A stretch of DNA of 64,000 nt from Typhlomys cinereus (GCA_023101885.1 JALPQD010000820.1:124001-188000), one strand, 5' to 3'; numbered from the stretch's first letter, positions 10,731 to 22,226 are shown. Numbers and translations: made by a program. Notes: generated by a model from the letters alone, not told the origin.

Positions 10731-11104
10731 CTATCTTTATTTTTTCTTTATTTTTCTTTCCCTTTCCTTCCCTCCTTTCCCTTTCCCTCTCCTCCCCTCC
10801 CCTCCCCTCTCTTCCCCTTACCTTTTTCCCTTCCCTTCCCTCCCCTCCCTTTCCCTCACTTCCCTTCTTTCCCCTCCCTTCCTTTCTCCTCCATTCCCCT
10901 CCCTTCCTTTCTCCTCCTTTCCTCTCCCTTTCCCTCCCCTCCCCTTCCTTCCTCTCCCCTCCCTTCCCTTGTTCTCCCTTCCCTTCTCCTCCTTTCCCTT
11001 CCCCTTCCTTCCCCTCCCTTCCCTTCCCCTCCTTCCCCCTCTTTTCCCTTCCCTTCCTTTTTCTTCCCCTTCTTCCCTTCTCTTTCCTTTTTCCTTTTCT
11101 TTTC
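10731..11104. repeat. 370-bp polypyrimidine tract
   Basis: Nearly uninterrupted T/C on the plus strand, with scattered A or G only. The 168- and 128-codon frames across it (Pro/Ser/Leu-rich one way, Lys/Glu/Gly-rich the other) are products of composition. Such tracts can form intramolecular triplexes. Confidence 0.95.
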
Positions 11105-11180
11105 ACAGGACTTCCTCCATTGCCCAGGCTGTTCTCTAGCAGCTGTGACTATGAATGTGTACCACTGTGTCTGGCTCTAT
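11105..11180 (-). mobile_element. B1-like fragment
   Basis: 'cacaggacttcctccattgc', 'ccaggctgttctc' and 'gtgtaccactgtgtctggct' follow antisense B1 order with the middle missing. The pyrimidine tract directly abuts its T-rich end. Confidence 0.6.
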
Positions 11181-11194
11181 TATGCTTTTCCTCT

Positions 11195-11889
11195 TCTTTT
11201 CTAGTGGTTTTAGTTTAACACTCTGACTATCTTACTACAATTCTCACTAGAGGTATAAGCGGTATTCTTATTCAAAAAATGATCAAGTATGACATCTGTG
11301 AACTTTCTGTCTAATTTGAGTTGAATTGGAGAACACCTTGAGTCCTTATCTGTTGAATATTTTAAATTTTTAAAATTTTTAAAAATTTATGGAAGTGGTT
11401 ACTTAATTTTTTGCTTTGAGTGAATGAATATGGTATGAAACAATAGATTTTTTTGATAATGAGCCATCTTCGCTTCCTGAGTAAACATTACTCACTCCCA
11501 ATGTCTTTTTTTAAAAAAAATACAGCTGAAATCCACATGTCATTTTTTTTTGTATTTTCATGTCTGGAACTATTTTAAATTTATATGGGGATTATTCCAG
11601 TTATACCCCAGCTTTCATGGCTCCTGGTTTATTTTAGAGTTCTATTTTTTTCTTGAGTCAACTTTGTTCATTATAATTTCCTAAAATGTGTCCATTTCTA
11701 CCATTTCTAATGTGCTCAAATGAAGTCATTCTTTGTGGTCATTTCATTCTTTATGCTCAATTATACTTGTCAGAGATATTTGGATATTTTTAATGTTTCT
11801 ATGCTTGTTCATGAGAGTGATACTAGATTACATCTGAAATCACCCTTCCTCCACAACACCAATAGTGACATGCTTATAAAAACAGTTAC
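11195..11889. other. AT-rich sequence, possibly old L1 debris
   Basis: No open frame of interest. Low-complexity T/A runs are common. It may continue the antisense L1 on the right, but I cannot align it. Confidence 0.3.
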
Positions 11890-12492
11890 CATTCTGGATC
11901 TAAGTTGGGATGCCTCAAGTTCTTCCCTATTTAGGATGATGCTTTCTTTAGGCTTGTCATATATAACCTTTGTCAAGTTGAGATAGGTCCCCTCCATTCC
12001 TTTTTTCTCCAATACTTTTATTGTGAAGGGATGTTGGATTTTGTTGAATGCCTTTTCTGCATCAATTGAGAGGATCGTATGATTTTGGTTTTGAGTCTGT
12101 TAACATGATGAATCAGGTTTATTGATTTATGTATGTTAAACCAGCTTTGCATTCCTGGTATGAACCCAATTTGATCATGATGTATGATCCTTTGGATATA
12201 TTTTTGGATTCAGTTTGGTAGTATTTTATTGAGGATTTTTGCATATGTATTCATTAGTAAGATTGCCCTATAATTCTCTTTCTTTGAAGTGCCTTTGTTT
12301 GGCTTTGGAATCAGAGTTATATGGGCTTTGTAGAAAGAGCTTGGGAGTATTCCTTTCTTCTCTATCTTATGGAATAATTTGAGGAATAGTGGTGTTAGTT
12401 CTCCTCTGAAGTCCTGGTAGAATTCTGCACTGAATCCATCTGTTCCTGGGAGACTTATAATTACTGTTTTGAATTCATCTCTTTTATTGGCC
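11890..12492 (-). pseudogene. L1 ORF2 reverse-transcriptase fragment, inverted
   Basis: Read on the minus strand it encodes a broken version of the L1 reverse-transcriptase core, in order: a GFSAEFYQ-like block, LIPKPNK, ENYR, '[19 protein letters not shown]', [11 protein letters not shown], and an LEAS/LRS end. Stops and frameshifts make it dead. It stops abruptly at about 12492, where an L1 3' end in the opposite orientation begins. Confidence 0.85.
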
Positions 12493-12494
12493 TG

Positions 12495-12654
12495 TTTAAT
12501 AGAAGCATAAAGGTGGGAGGGTATGAGAGGGAATGTAAAGGAAAGGAAGGGTATAAGAGGGAAGGGAAGAGGGGAAGTTGGGATAAATACTCAATATGCT
12601 TGTTAAAGTAGGAAAAAACTAATAAAATAAAATAAAAAGATAAAAAAAAAAAAA
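12495..12654 (+). mobile_element. L1 3' end, older, opposite to the adjoining ORF2 piece
   Basis: Purine-rich 'gggaggg..aagggaagagggg' followed by 'actcaatatgcttgttaaag' and an A-rich tail, a diverged form of the terminal L1 segment seen at 5.1, 6.3 and 22.1 kb. With the inverted ORF2 fragment on its left it fits a twin-primed insertion. Confidence 0.7.
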
Positions 12655-12800
12655 CGATTTCCAAAGCTTCCATCCTCCCGAAACATGGTCTAGTGCTCTG
12701 GAAGTACACATTGTGGTTTTCTTTAACTAATTAAAGAATTTGTAGCTCAGAGAGTTTGTGACACGTTCCCAATTTCAAAAGCTTTTAAATCTGAGGTCAG

Positions 12801-13079
12801 GGGCTGGAGAGGTGGCTCAGGGGTTAAGCCTCTGCCTTGCAGGCGGAAGGTCCTGAGTTCGGATCCCAGATCCCATGTATAGACGCCAGGCGGAAGCAGG
12901 GGCGGCCTGCGTTTCTGGTCCTGGTAGGGCGGAGCCTGTGAATCCCGGGGCAGAAGGAGGTGGAGGCGTCCATGGTGGTTCGCGAATTCGTCCGTGGTTC
13001 TACACATACACAGACACACACAGACACACACACATACACACGCACATGCGCACAGTTGAATAAATAATAATAATAAAAA
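12801..13079 (+). mobile_element. Young GC-rich tRNA-headed SINE, full length, with target duplication
   Basis: The clearest copy. The head GGGCTGGAGAGGTGGCTCAG is followed by a pol III A box (tggctcagggg, 12813-12823) and a B box (gagttcggatcc, 12855-12866), a GC-rich core, a (CA)n-like segment (13004-13045) and the tail ttgaataaataataataat plus A's. A 14-bp duplication (aaatctgaggtcag) lies at 12787-12800 and 13080-13093. The head suggests a tRNA origin, and the A-rich tail with target duplication shows L1-driven insertion. Confidence 0.95.
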
Positions 13080-13093
13080 AAATCTGAGGTCAG

Positions 13094-14155
13094 ATTTTTA
13101 AAATTTGAAGCTCAGTGATTTTTCTGTCCCAACTGCCTTCCACAGGGTGTGATTTGTTCACTACCCGAAATAGAATCAACTAGGCTGCTTGGTTAAAACT
13201 GGTATGTATGAATCCTACCCAAAATACACTGAGTCAGAAACTCGGGGGGTTTGGGACAAGCCCTCTAAACTGAAACATAATTCCATAGATGATTTTTGCC
13301 ATTACATTTTTTAAAGAACTTCCACATCTAGTATATGGCTTTCTTATAAAGTCATTTGATGAAGAATAGTAAAATCATTTGCTCCTGGTGATTAGTTTTC
13401 CTGGCTCAGGAAATTATAACCAAAGTTCTTATGCATTTATCCTATTTAAAAATAAAATGCATACTTCTGGCTTGAGTGATTCCAGTGTTGTACAGTGCAA
13501 ATATTCAAAACAGGACAATGCTGCTATTAACTCCACAGGCACTCATGGCATCAGGAAAGGAGTTGTACAAACTGGGGACATGGAAACATTAGCAAGGGAG
13601 ATGAAGTCAGAAAAAGGATGTGAAGCCAGGACTGTTACAAAGCTTCACACTGCAGTGAGAAATATTATCCCCAAGTTCCAGTGCAAATGTTTCTAAGATC
13701 TTTATCAGCTAGGATTTTTTTCTTTTATCCATGGATTTGTTTGGTCCCTCATTGATCTGTATGTTGGCTGGCAGGAAGGATTTAAAAGACTTTCTTCTCC
13801 ATTCTTTACCTTTGCTCACCACAGACACTTCACCCGTTTATTTAGCAGTCAGACATTGCACTGGGTGCCATGACCTTTGGAGTCAGTACATCTTCAAGGT
13901 GAGAAAAATCATAAATAGTTACAATAAAAAGTTGAAAATGCTTTTTAAAAATGTCTTTCTGGCTGAAAGAATTAGAAACCTTTTCAGCAGAACTGGAAAA
14001 AAAGAATGCAAGTGGGGAAGAGGACTAGGCGTCTGGATGATACTACCACTTGTTAGCTGTATGCCTAACTCTGGAAGGACACATCTACTAGAGCAAGCAT
14101 CATTATCAGAGACATTGATAACATAACAAAGTGTCCGATTTACAGTGCTGTTTAA
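13094..14155. other. Unique non-coding sequence
   Basis: Frames at 13379-13696 (105 codons) and 13731-14126 (131 codons) on the plus strand have no recognisable domain and no good flanking splice sites. Confidence 0.4.
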
Positions 14156-14159
14156 TGTA

Positions 14160-14161
14160 AG

Positions 14162-14200
<39 letters not shown>
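14160..14200. repeat. (AC)n microsatellite
   Basis: About 19 AC units. The Cys-Val-rich antisense frame across it is an artefact. Confidence 0.95.
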
Positions 14201-14201
<1 letters not shown>

Positions 14202-14648
14202 GCACACAGGCTTATACACACCTATGGGCAGAAGCTTTAATGCTATCTTAAAGAGGAAGAGGGAAGTGGGGAAGGGAAGCAACAATGCCAGGAGACACAT
14301 GGTATCCTCCTGAGCAGATAAAGTTCCCAGATTGTCCCTGCAGGGATCTGGGGAGAGCAGAAAAGGCTGTGTGGGTACAGGATGGTTTTTGAGCTCCTCT
14401 CTGACTGACATCCCAGGCAATTTGATAAGATTCTTAGGAAGAAATTGAAGACAATTGCGTTTTTTTCAGAGGAAAGCTTCTTAGGAATGATAGAGAAAGA
14501 GTGGGGACTTCCCTGTAGTTGGGGAAAGCAAAAAAAGGCAAGGAAACTTGGATTGCGAGACTGATCCTTCAACCCAGCATGTCAAAATGCTGTACGTTTT
14601 GGAAACCGTCTTCTGAGCCCTAAAACTAAATGCTAATCACATTGTAAA
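14201..14648. other. Unique non-coding sequence
   Basis: Nothing recognised. Minus-strand frames here (104 and 109 codons) overlap each other and the microsatellite. Confidence 0.4.
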
Positions 14649-14649
14649 C

Positions 14650-14805
14650 AAGGTGTGGTGGTTTACATATCTAATCCCCACCCTTGTGAGGTGGAAACAG
14701 ATGGATTACGAAGTCAAAAGTCAGTCTTGGCTAAATAGCAATTTTGAGGTCAACTTGTGTTACATAAGGCCCAGTTTCAAAACAAAACAAATAAAATGTT
14801 GAAAA
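14650..14805 (+). mobile_element. B1-like SINE, old
   Basis: Sense B1 order: 'gtggtggtttacatatctaatcccc', 'gaggtggaaacagatggatt', 'gtcttggctaaatagcaa', an A-rich end. Diverged. Confidence 0.75.
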
Positions 14806-15924
14806 AGAAGCTAATCACATTTCAAAATGTTTTCACAATAACATCTAGAAGATGTTCAACAAACATCTTGCCTTCTTCAACAAATGAATGAGAAGTGAGT
14901 TGTCTAATATTAGAGGTATTTTTGCTGAGACTGAGGAGAGATAGCTTGAAATTCATTCAAATGTCTAACTAAACTAGATGAATAAATATTAGGGCATTTC
15001 CATTTTTCTGGTACTTCATGAATCTGTCACATGTCACTAGAAAATTTTTAAAGGATGAAAATATTTTTGACATGATTCCAATTATAATTAATTAGTTATA
15101 CACATTAATAAATTGTAATCGATTATAATTAATGCCAATCAATCCCCTACATATAAATACAAATGTACAAATTGTACCTAAAACTCATCATAATTCACAT
15201 TTTGTGAGGTTTTTTAGTGTTTCAGATCAATGAATTTCCTGCTAAATGATTTTTATTTAATACTAATTGATATGTAGGTATCACTACAAACAAAACAAAC
15301 AATAGCCTCTGTATTTGGGACATGCTCTATTATACTGGGAGAGTTAGGGGAAATATGATCCTAATAACTAAGTTACAGATGACAAAACATTATGCAGAAA
15401 ATAAGTCAGAGAAGGTCTGGGGTGCAGTAGAGAAAGGGCAAGTCGTGTTGTTTTCAATAGAGAGATTTTGGAAGGCAGGGGGAAGAGCATAAAATTTGAA
15501 ATCCAGGTTAAGAGAAGTGTAGGAACAAGAGCAACCTGTGCATATACTCAGGAGCAGAAGAAACATTTCTGGTAGAAGTGACCAAGTGTGAAGGCAGTGT
15601 GTTCGCTATGCAGCTCAGGAGCCATGAGGAGGCCAACCTGACCTAATAAGGGAAAACAATAAGCCCTGAAGTCAGAGAATCACTCAGCTACAAAGTCTGG
15701 GCCTTGTGGCATCATGCAGCTTAAAGGGTTTGATTGGACTGGGAAGGGTTGTCACAGGAGCCACTGCTGGCTCCCGAGCACAGGACACTTAACGTTCTTA
15801 AGAATCTCTATCAGTAATACAGAGAGCATAACCAGTCCAGCAGTTGCATAGGATTAGCTGTTGTATTTAACTGCTCATTGCCTAATAAGATCATCCTTTC
15901 ATTTCGCAAGGCATCTGTTGCAGT
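14806..15924. other. Unique sequence, AT-rich to about 15300
   Basis: No repeat family or gene recognised in 1.1 kb. Confidence 0.4.
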
Positions 15925-16117
15925 TGGCCTGCATGGTTGCTGATAAATGACCATCAAAAGGCTTAAAGGAACAAGGGGTTTATTTCTTTACGACAGTGAC
16001 AGTCCGGTTACAGTTCTCAATCCAGCTTGACAGGAGAGTATGTACCAACATCAGGGTCGAGGGAACTGGCCACACCATCACCACATAATGGCTGGGAGAT
16101 GGACAATCCTTACTTGC
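15925..16117 (-). mobile_element. LTR-like rodent repeat, fragment cut by the L1
   Basis: This is the reverse complement of the 3' half of the repeat at 56.75-57.05 kb (shared 'ggttgctgataaatgaccat', 'gaactggccacaccatc', 'gatccttacttgcc'). The match ends where L1 sequence starts. The family name is uncertain. The A-rich end with AATAAA-like sequence looks like an LTR polyadenylation region. Confidence 0.7.
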
Positions 16118-16256
16118 CACCCCCAAACCCCAGGCAGGCCACTGGTCCCAGTTCCTCCCACCAGCCAGCTGGAGCAGGAGCTGCTCCAGGCCAAATAATT
16201 CAGTTCAGTGTAAAACGCACAGAAATTGAAAGAAGGTCTTAAAAGTTAAAAAGACA

Positions 16257-17319
16257 ATGCCCAAGTCAAAGTGCAAATCCATGAGAAACAACACCCAAGA
16301 AAACAAATCTCCCACTGAAGGAATTAATCCCATAATGATAGACTCCAACCAGAACAAACCCACAGAAAATAGCCAAGAAAGCCTGACCCAGGATAACGAC
16401 TTTCAAAATATGATCATTACCATGTTCAATACTATGAAAGAGGAAATCCGGGAGGAAGTAAATAACCACATCAATCACTTTGAAGAGGAACACAACAGAC
16501 ACTTGGAAGAGTTGAGAAAAACAGTTCAAGAAACAAAAACAGGCATAGAGCAGTTAAAACAGACTCAAGCTGAGTTTAAAACTGAACTAAAAGATGTTAT
16601 CTTCAACCCAGAACTCATCAGAGAGTCTTATCAGCAGAACTAACAAAGCAGAAAATAGAATTTCAGACCTTGAAGACAAAGTGGGTAGTATTAACCAGCT
16701 CAATGGAAGAGGTTGTTAAAGCCAAAAAAATACTTGAGAGAAATATTCAAGAGTTACTGGGACACCCTGAAGAAGCCTAACATGTGTATTCATGGAATAC
16801 CAGAGCAAGAATCCCAAAATACCACACCTGAGGAAATTTTTCAAACTATCATCAAGGAAAACTTTCCTCATCCAAAAAAAGAGAGGCCCATACATATACA
16901 AGAGGCATTCCGCACCCCAAACAGATTTGACCAAAATAGAAACTTGCCACGGCAAATAATAGTTAAAACACTCCACATTCAAGATAAAGAAATGGTGCTG
17001 AGAGCTTCAAGGGAAAAAAAAAGTCACTTTTAAAGGTAAACCTATTAAAATAACAAATGACTTCTCAGTCGAAACAGTAAAAGCAAGAAGAGCTTGGATA
17101 GACATACTTCAAGTATTGAATGAGCAAAAATGTCAACCCAGACTGATATACCCGGCAAAACTCTACATCATGATCAAGAGAGAAAGAAAAATTTTCCAGC
17201 ACAAAGACAACTTGAAGAGATACATATCCACCAAACCAGGCCTTCAAAAAATGCTAGAAATGATACTCAAGCTTGAAAAAAAAAACAGGCATATCCAGGA
17301 GAACAGAAGGGAAGTATAA
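16257..17319 (+). pseudogene. L1 ORF1 (RNA-binding chaperone), frameshifted
   Basis: ORF1p coats L1 RNA and acts as a nucleic-acid chaperone in the cytoplasmic L1 particle. The frame starts MPKSKCKSMRNN, followed by a Gln/Asn/Glu-rich N-terminal part and a heptad-like coiled coil (FEEEHNRHLEELRKTVQET, residues about 83-100) that would form the trimer. It breaks near 16595, where two bases are missing relative to the second copy at 30.8 kb. The RRM-type part resumes at 16713 (IHGIPEQE, PIHIQEAFRTPNR). A further slip in an A-run near 17020 precedes the C-terminal domain (RAWIDILQVLNEQKCQPRLI). Three frames are needed to read the whole protein of about 350 residues. The start codon was chosen because the second copy has the same ATG and first 14 residues. 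Confidence 0.9.
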
Positions 17320-17376
17320 TACCACCAAAACCTAAAAATGAAACAATACACTTAAAAAAGCCACAAAACATAATAA

Positions 17377-20300
17377 ATATCCGGAATTAAAAATAGTTTC
17401 TCCATTATAACACTAAATGTTAATGGAATTAACTCACTGATCAAGAGACACAGATAACAAACTTGGATTAAAAACCACAATCCATCAATCTGCTGCCTGC
17501 AGGAAACCCATCTCACCACAAAAGATAGGCACATCCTAAAAATAAAAGGTTGGTCAAAAATTCTGCAAGCTAATGGAACCAAAAAACAGGCAGGGATAGC
17601 CATTATGCTATCAGACAAAATGGACTTCATACCAAAAAAAATCATAAGAGACACAGATGGATACTACATTTTAGTCACAGGTACAATTCACCAGGAAGAC
17701 TTCACAATACTGATCATATATGCACCCAATACGCCCCCCCCACATTCATTAAGCAAACCCTACAACGTCTAAAGTGAGAAATCAATCCTAAAATGATAAT
17801 TATTGGGGATTTCAACACCGTCCTCTCAACATGGGATAGATCAACAGGTAAAAAACTTAACAGAGACACTTTGGAGCTTAATCAAACCGTTACTGAAACG
17901 GACCTTACAGATCTCTATCGAACTTTTCATCCATGCACTAAAGAATACACATTTTTCTCAGCAGCACATGGAACTTTCTCCAAAATAGATCACATATTGG
18001 GCCACAAAACAAATCTCCACATATACAGGAAAGTTGAAATTCTAGCCTGCACCTTATCAGACCACTACGCCCTAAAGCTTGACATCCAAAACACAAAAAA
18101 CAACAGAAAATACACTAACTCCTGGAAACTTAGCACTATAATGCTGAATAAGAATTGGATTCAGGAATAAATTACAAAGGAAATTCGAGATTTCCTGAAA
18201 TTGAACTATAATGAAAATATAACTTACCAAAATCTCAGGGACACAATAAAAGCTGTTCTAAGAGGTAAGTTCATAGCTCTTAATGCCTACATCAAAAAAA
18301 TGGAAACATCAGAAACAAATAACTTAACAATGCAGCTTAAAGCTTTAGAGAAACTAGAGCAATCTGATCCCAAAAGTAGTAGAAGGGGGGAGATTAGCAA
18401 AATAAGGGGAGAAATATCCAAAATCAAGATTAGGAAAACGATACAGAAAATCAACCAGTCAAAAAGCTGGTTCTTTGAAAAAAAATCAATAAGATTGATA
18501 CACCCCTAGCTAAATTAACCAAAAGCATGAGAGAGAAAGCCCAAATTAACAAAATTAGAAATGAAAATGGAGTTATCACTACTAATACCCAAGAAATCCA
18601 GAGAATTATAACGTCATATTTCAAAAACTTATACTCGGTGAAATTTGACAACACAAAAGAGATGGATGAACTCCTAAGTAATACAACTTATCTAAATTGA
18701 ATCAGGACGTTGTGAATTATTTAAATAGTCCTATAACATATAAGGAAATTGAGGAAGTAATCCCGAATCTTCCCACCAAAAAATGTCCTGGACCAGATGG
18801 ATTCAGCACAGAGTTCTACCAGACATTTAAGGAGTTAATAACACCAATATTCCTTAAACTGTTCCATCAAATAGCAAAGGTAGGAACACTACCAAATTCC
18901 TTCTATGAAGCTAATATCATCTTAATCCCAAAGCCTAATAAAGATATACTTAAAAAAGAAAACTATAGGCCGATCTCTCTGATGAACACAGATGCAAAGA
19001 TTCTCAAAAAAGTCTTAGCAGATCAGATTCAAAAACACATCAAAAAAATCATCCATGGGGATCAAGTAGGCTTTATCCCAGGCACACAAGGTTGGTTCAA
19101 CATATGCAAATCAATAAATGTAATTCACCATATAAACCAGTCTAAAGTTCAAGACCACATGATACTCTCGATAGATGCAGAAAAAGCTTTTGACAAGATC
19201 CAGCAGCCCTTTATGATCAAAACCCTAGAGAAGGTTGGAATGGAAGGAACCTTTACCAATATAAAAGCTGTATACAACAAGCCAACAGCAAGGATTCTAC
19301 TCAATGGAGAAAAACTTGAAGCATTCCCACTTTGATCAGGAACTAGACAAGGCTGTCCACTCTCACCACTTCTATTCAATATTGTACTTGAAGTCTTAGC
19401 TGAAGCCATAAGACAAGAAAGGGACATAAAAGGGATTCAAATTGGCAAGGAAAAAGTCAAGTTATCTCTATTTGCAGATGACATGATCTTATACCTGAGT
19501 GATCCCAAGAACTCCACCAGGAAGGTCCTGGAACTAATACAGAAGTTCAGCAGAGTGGCAGGATACAAAATAAATGTACAAAAATCAGTGGCCTTCCTAT
19601 ATGCCCAGAATGAAAGAAGTGAAAAAACCCTGAGAGAAACAATCCCATTTACTATAGCCCCTAAAAAAATGAAATACCTTGGTATAAACCTAACCAAGGA
19701 AGTAAGAGACCTTTATAATGAAAACTTTAAAACCCTAAAGAAGGAAATTGCAGAAGACACCAGAAGGTGGAAAGGCCTTCCATATTCCTGGATTGGCAGA
19801 ATCAACATCATAAAAATGACCATCCTACCAAAGGCAATATACAGATTCAATGCTATACTAATTAAAATCCCAAAGCAATTCTTCAAAGAAGTTAACCAAA
19901 CAATCTCAAAATTCATATGGAGGCACAAAAGACCCAGGATAGCAAAAACAATCCTGAGTAAAAAAAACACGGCTGGAGGTATCACCATACCAAACCTTAG
20001 TCTATACTACAAATCCATAGTTGTAAAAACAGCCTGGTATTGGCTCCAAAATAGACACATAGATCAATAGATAAGGGTTGAACACCCAGCTATAAGCCCA
20101 CACAACTACAGCCATTTGATCTTTGACAAAGGGGCCCAAAGAATCCAATGGAAAAAGAACAGCATCTTCAGCAAATGGTGCTGGCAAAACTGGATCTCCA
20201 CATGCAGAAGATTAAAGCTGGACCCGTACTTGTCACCATGTACAAGACTTAATTTCAAATGGATCAAGGACCTCGATATAAGACCAGAGACTATAAAAAC

Positions 20301-21158
20301 CATAGTTGAAAGGATAGGGAACTCCCTCGAGCTGATTGGCACAGTCACTGCTACCAACACTCAACAGATGGGATCTTGTGAAATTAAAGAGCTTCTGTTC
20401 AGATAAAGAGATTGTAACTTGAGCACAAAGGCAACCCACAGAATGGGAGAAAATCTTCACAAACCACATATCTGATAGAGCTCCATTATCCAGAGTGTAC
20501 AAAGAACTTAGAAAACTAAACACCAAGGAAACAAATGGGCCAATTAAAAAATGGGCCTTGGAACTTAAAACTTGACCAAGGACAAAATTAAAATGTCTAA
20601 CAAATATCTTAAAAAATGTTCCACATCCTTAGCCATCAGGGAAATGCAAATCAAACCTTCCCTGAGATAATATTTCAACCCTGTCAGGATGGCAAAAATC
20701 CAAATATAAACAACACCAAATGCTGGAGAGGATGTGGAGAGAGGGGAACTCTGCTACATTGCTGGTGGGAATGCAGGCTCATACAGCCACTCTGGCGAAC
20801 CGTCTGGAGATTCTTAAAGAAGTTAAAGATTGAAATGCCATATGATTCTGTGATTCCACTTTTGGGAATAACCCCCCATGCAGCAAAAATTCACTTCGAT
20901 AGCACAAGCACAACCATGTTCATAGCAACACTGTTTACAATAGCAAAGTCATGGAATCAACCCAAATGTCCAACAGTTGACGAGTGGATAAAGAAAATGT
21001 GGTACATTTGTACAACGGAATACTACTCAGCCATCAAAAATGATGAATTAATTCAATTTGCCAGGAAATGGATGGAATTAGAAACAATTATATTGAATGA
21101 AGTATCCCAGACACAGAAAATTAAGTGCCATATGTACTCCCTAATAGGTGGATCCTAG
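17377..21158 (+). pseudogene. L1 ORF2 (endonuclease and reverse transcriptase), multiply disrupted
   Basis: ORF2p nicks target DNA and reverse-transcribes L1 or SINE RNA at the nick. Visible in order: an APE-type endonuclease (GDFNTVL at about 17808; IDHILGHK about 17985; SDHYALKLD about 18058), a linker, the reverse transcriptase ([13 protein letters not shown] about 18787; [11 protein letters not shown] about 19070; [15 protein letters not shown] just after a stop at 19333; the catalytic FADD at 19471-19482), and the C-terminal CX3CX7HX4C motif (20721-20774). The start codon is ATA at 17377-17379, where the second copy has ATG. Damage includes TAA at 17455, a frameshift in a C-run near 17738, TAA at 18168, slips near 18480 and 18695, TGA at 19333, TAG at 20068, TAA at 20404 and a frame change before 20616. 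Confidence 0.95.
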
Positions 21159-22192
21159 TACCAACCCAGTTAGAGACACTCAAAGACAAATCTCTTAATA
21201 CCTAAAGTAATTGTAAAGATTATAAACAGGAGGGATGGGGAAGGAGGGCCCCACCAGAAACAAGGAGAGAGGGGACCATGTTACAGCAGAGAAAATAGGC
21301 CACCATCAAGGACTGCATGTAAGTAATGAGACATCTGGTTAAGTTCACAGACTTTCCTTCCTGATCATTTGCAACTGATGGGGTATGATCTCACAGAAGG
21401 GGAGGGCTTATAGGCTGCCAGATAGAAAGTAACCATTTTACAAATAGATGATTAATCCCTCTGTCACCACGGTCTCCTACTTTTATTCCATCTACCTTTG
21501 AATATACTCTTATAACAAGACTCTAATTTAACAGATTTTTATCTCTGGCCAGGGGGTGACATCCAATACCCATCAGGATGGAGCCAAGGGCATTGCAGAA
21601 GCAGCAAAACCGAAAAAAAAAATCAACAAACTATAATTCAGAACATCAGTGAGTCTATATCGACCACCTGGAACTGGGTCAGCCTAATCTTTCTCCATCC
21701 TCAAGCTCAATGAAATTTGCGGAAGAGGGGGCGGTAAGATTGTAAGAGCACAAGGATGGGAGGAGTAATGATATGCAAGATACTCCACACAAGTTAAGGC
21801 CTAAGCAATCATAATAGGACTTTGCATGACTTGTGCTATGTCCAACACATTATTGACCCCACAAAGTCTAGCATGGACTAAAGGCACTAGGATCCTTGGA
21901 GGCTAGGGACTAACAGTCACAGTAGTGTTTCTAAGCTTAAGGGGAACACAGGAAAAGGTTTTGGGAAATGCCCCTGGGTCCTTGCACCTCATCAGAGAGG
22001 AGGGTCCAGAGGAGAGTTTGGCATGCACATTAAAGGATGCTCGGGGGATTGGGGTGGGGGGAAGCACTGGAAGATAGGGAGAGAGGGGGCAGGCGAGGGT
22101 GGAGCAGGGGGTCAGGGGGAAGTGGAGGGAGGGAGGGGACCGGTGTACCTGTTAAGTTTGTATGAGTGGAAATAATAATAATAAAAAAAGAA
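21159..22192 (+). mobile_element. L1 3' UTR with G-rich purine tract
   Basis: Non-coding tail of the L1. It contains a strongly G-rich strand at about 22036-22142 with many runs of three or more G, then 'acctgttaagtttgtatgag' and the A-rich end. G-runs in the 3' UTR are a known trait of mammalian L1s and could fold as G-quadruplexes. The terminal 370 bp is the part found alone at 5100-5452 and 6255-6630. Confidence 0.9.
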
Positions 22193-22216
22193 TATCTACA
22201 TGGGTATTTGTGAGGC

Positions 22217-22226
22217 TCTCTCTCTC

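Larger units (their letters stand above)
16118..22192 (+). mobile_element. LINE-1 element, near full length, inactive
   Basis: About 6.1 kb in the order: truncated 5' UTR monomer (16118-16256), ORF1 (16257-17319), short inter-ORF spacer, ORF2 (17377-21158), 3' UTR of about 1 kb, and an A-rich tail (aataataataataaaaaaag). Both ORFs carry frameshifts and stops, so the element is dead. It shares its family with the partial copy at 30.1-32.3 kb and with the short 3' ends at 5.1, 6.3 and 10.1 kb. I see no target duplication, and its left end abuts an LTR-like repeat fragment. Confidence 0.95.

Noticed and set aside
10698..11204. 168-codon Pro/Ser/Leu/Phe-rich frame and its 128-codon Lys/Glu/Gly antisense
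   Set aside because: Both lie in the polypyrimidine tract, where stops are rare by composition.
12801..12875. tRNA gene
   Set aside because: It has A and B boxes but sits as the head of a SINE with tail and target duplication, and does not fold as a full tRNA by eye.
19149..19427. Minus-strand frames inside the L1 (also 16266-16529, 17352-17654, 19713-19988, 20106-20526)
   Set aside because: Antisense shadows of ORF1 and ORF2.
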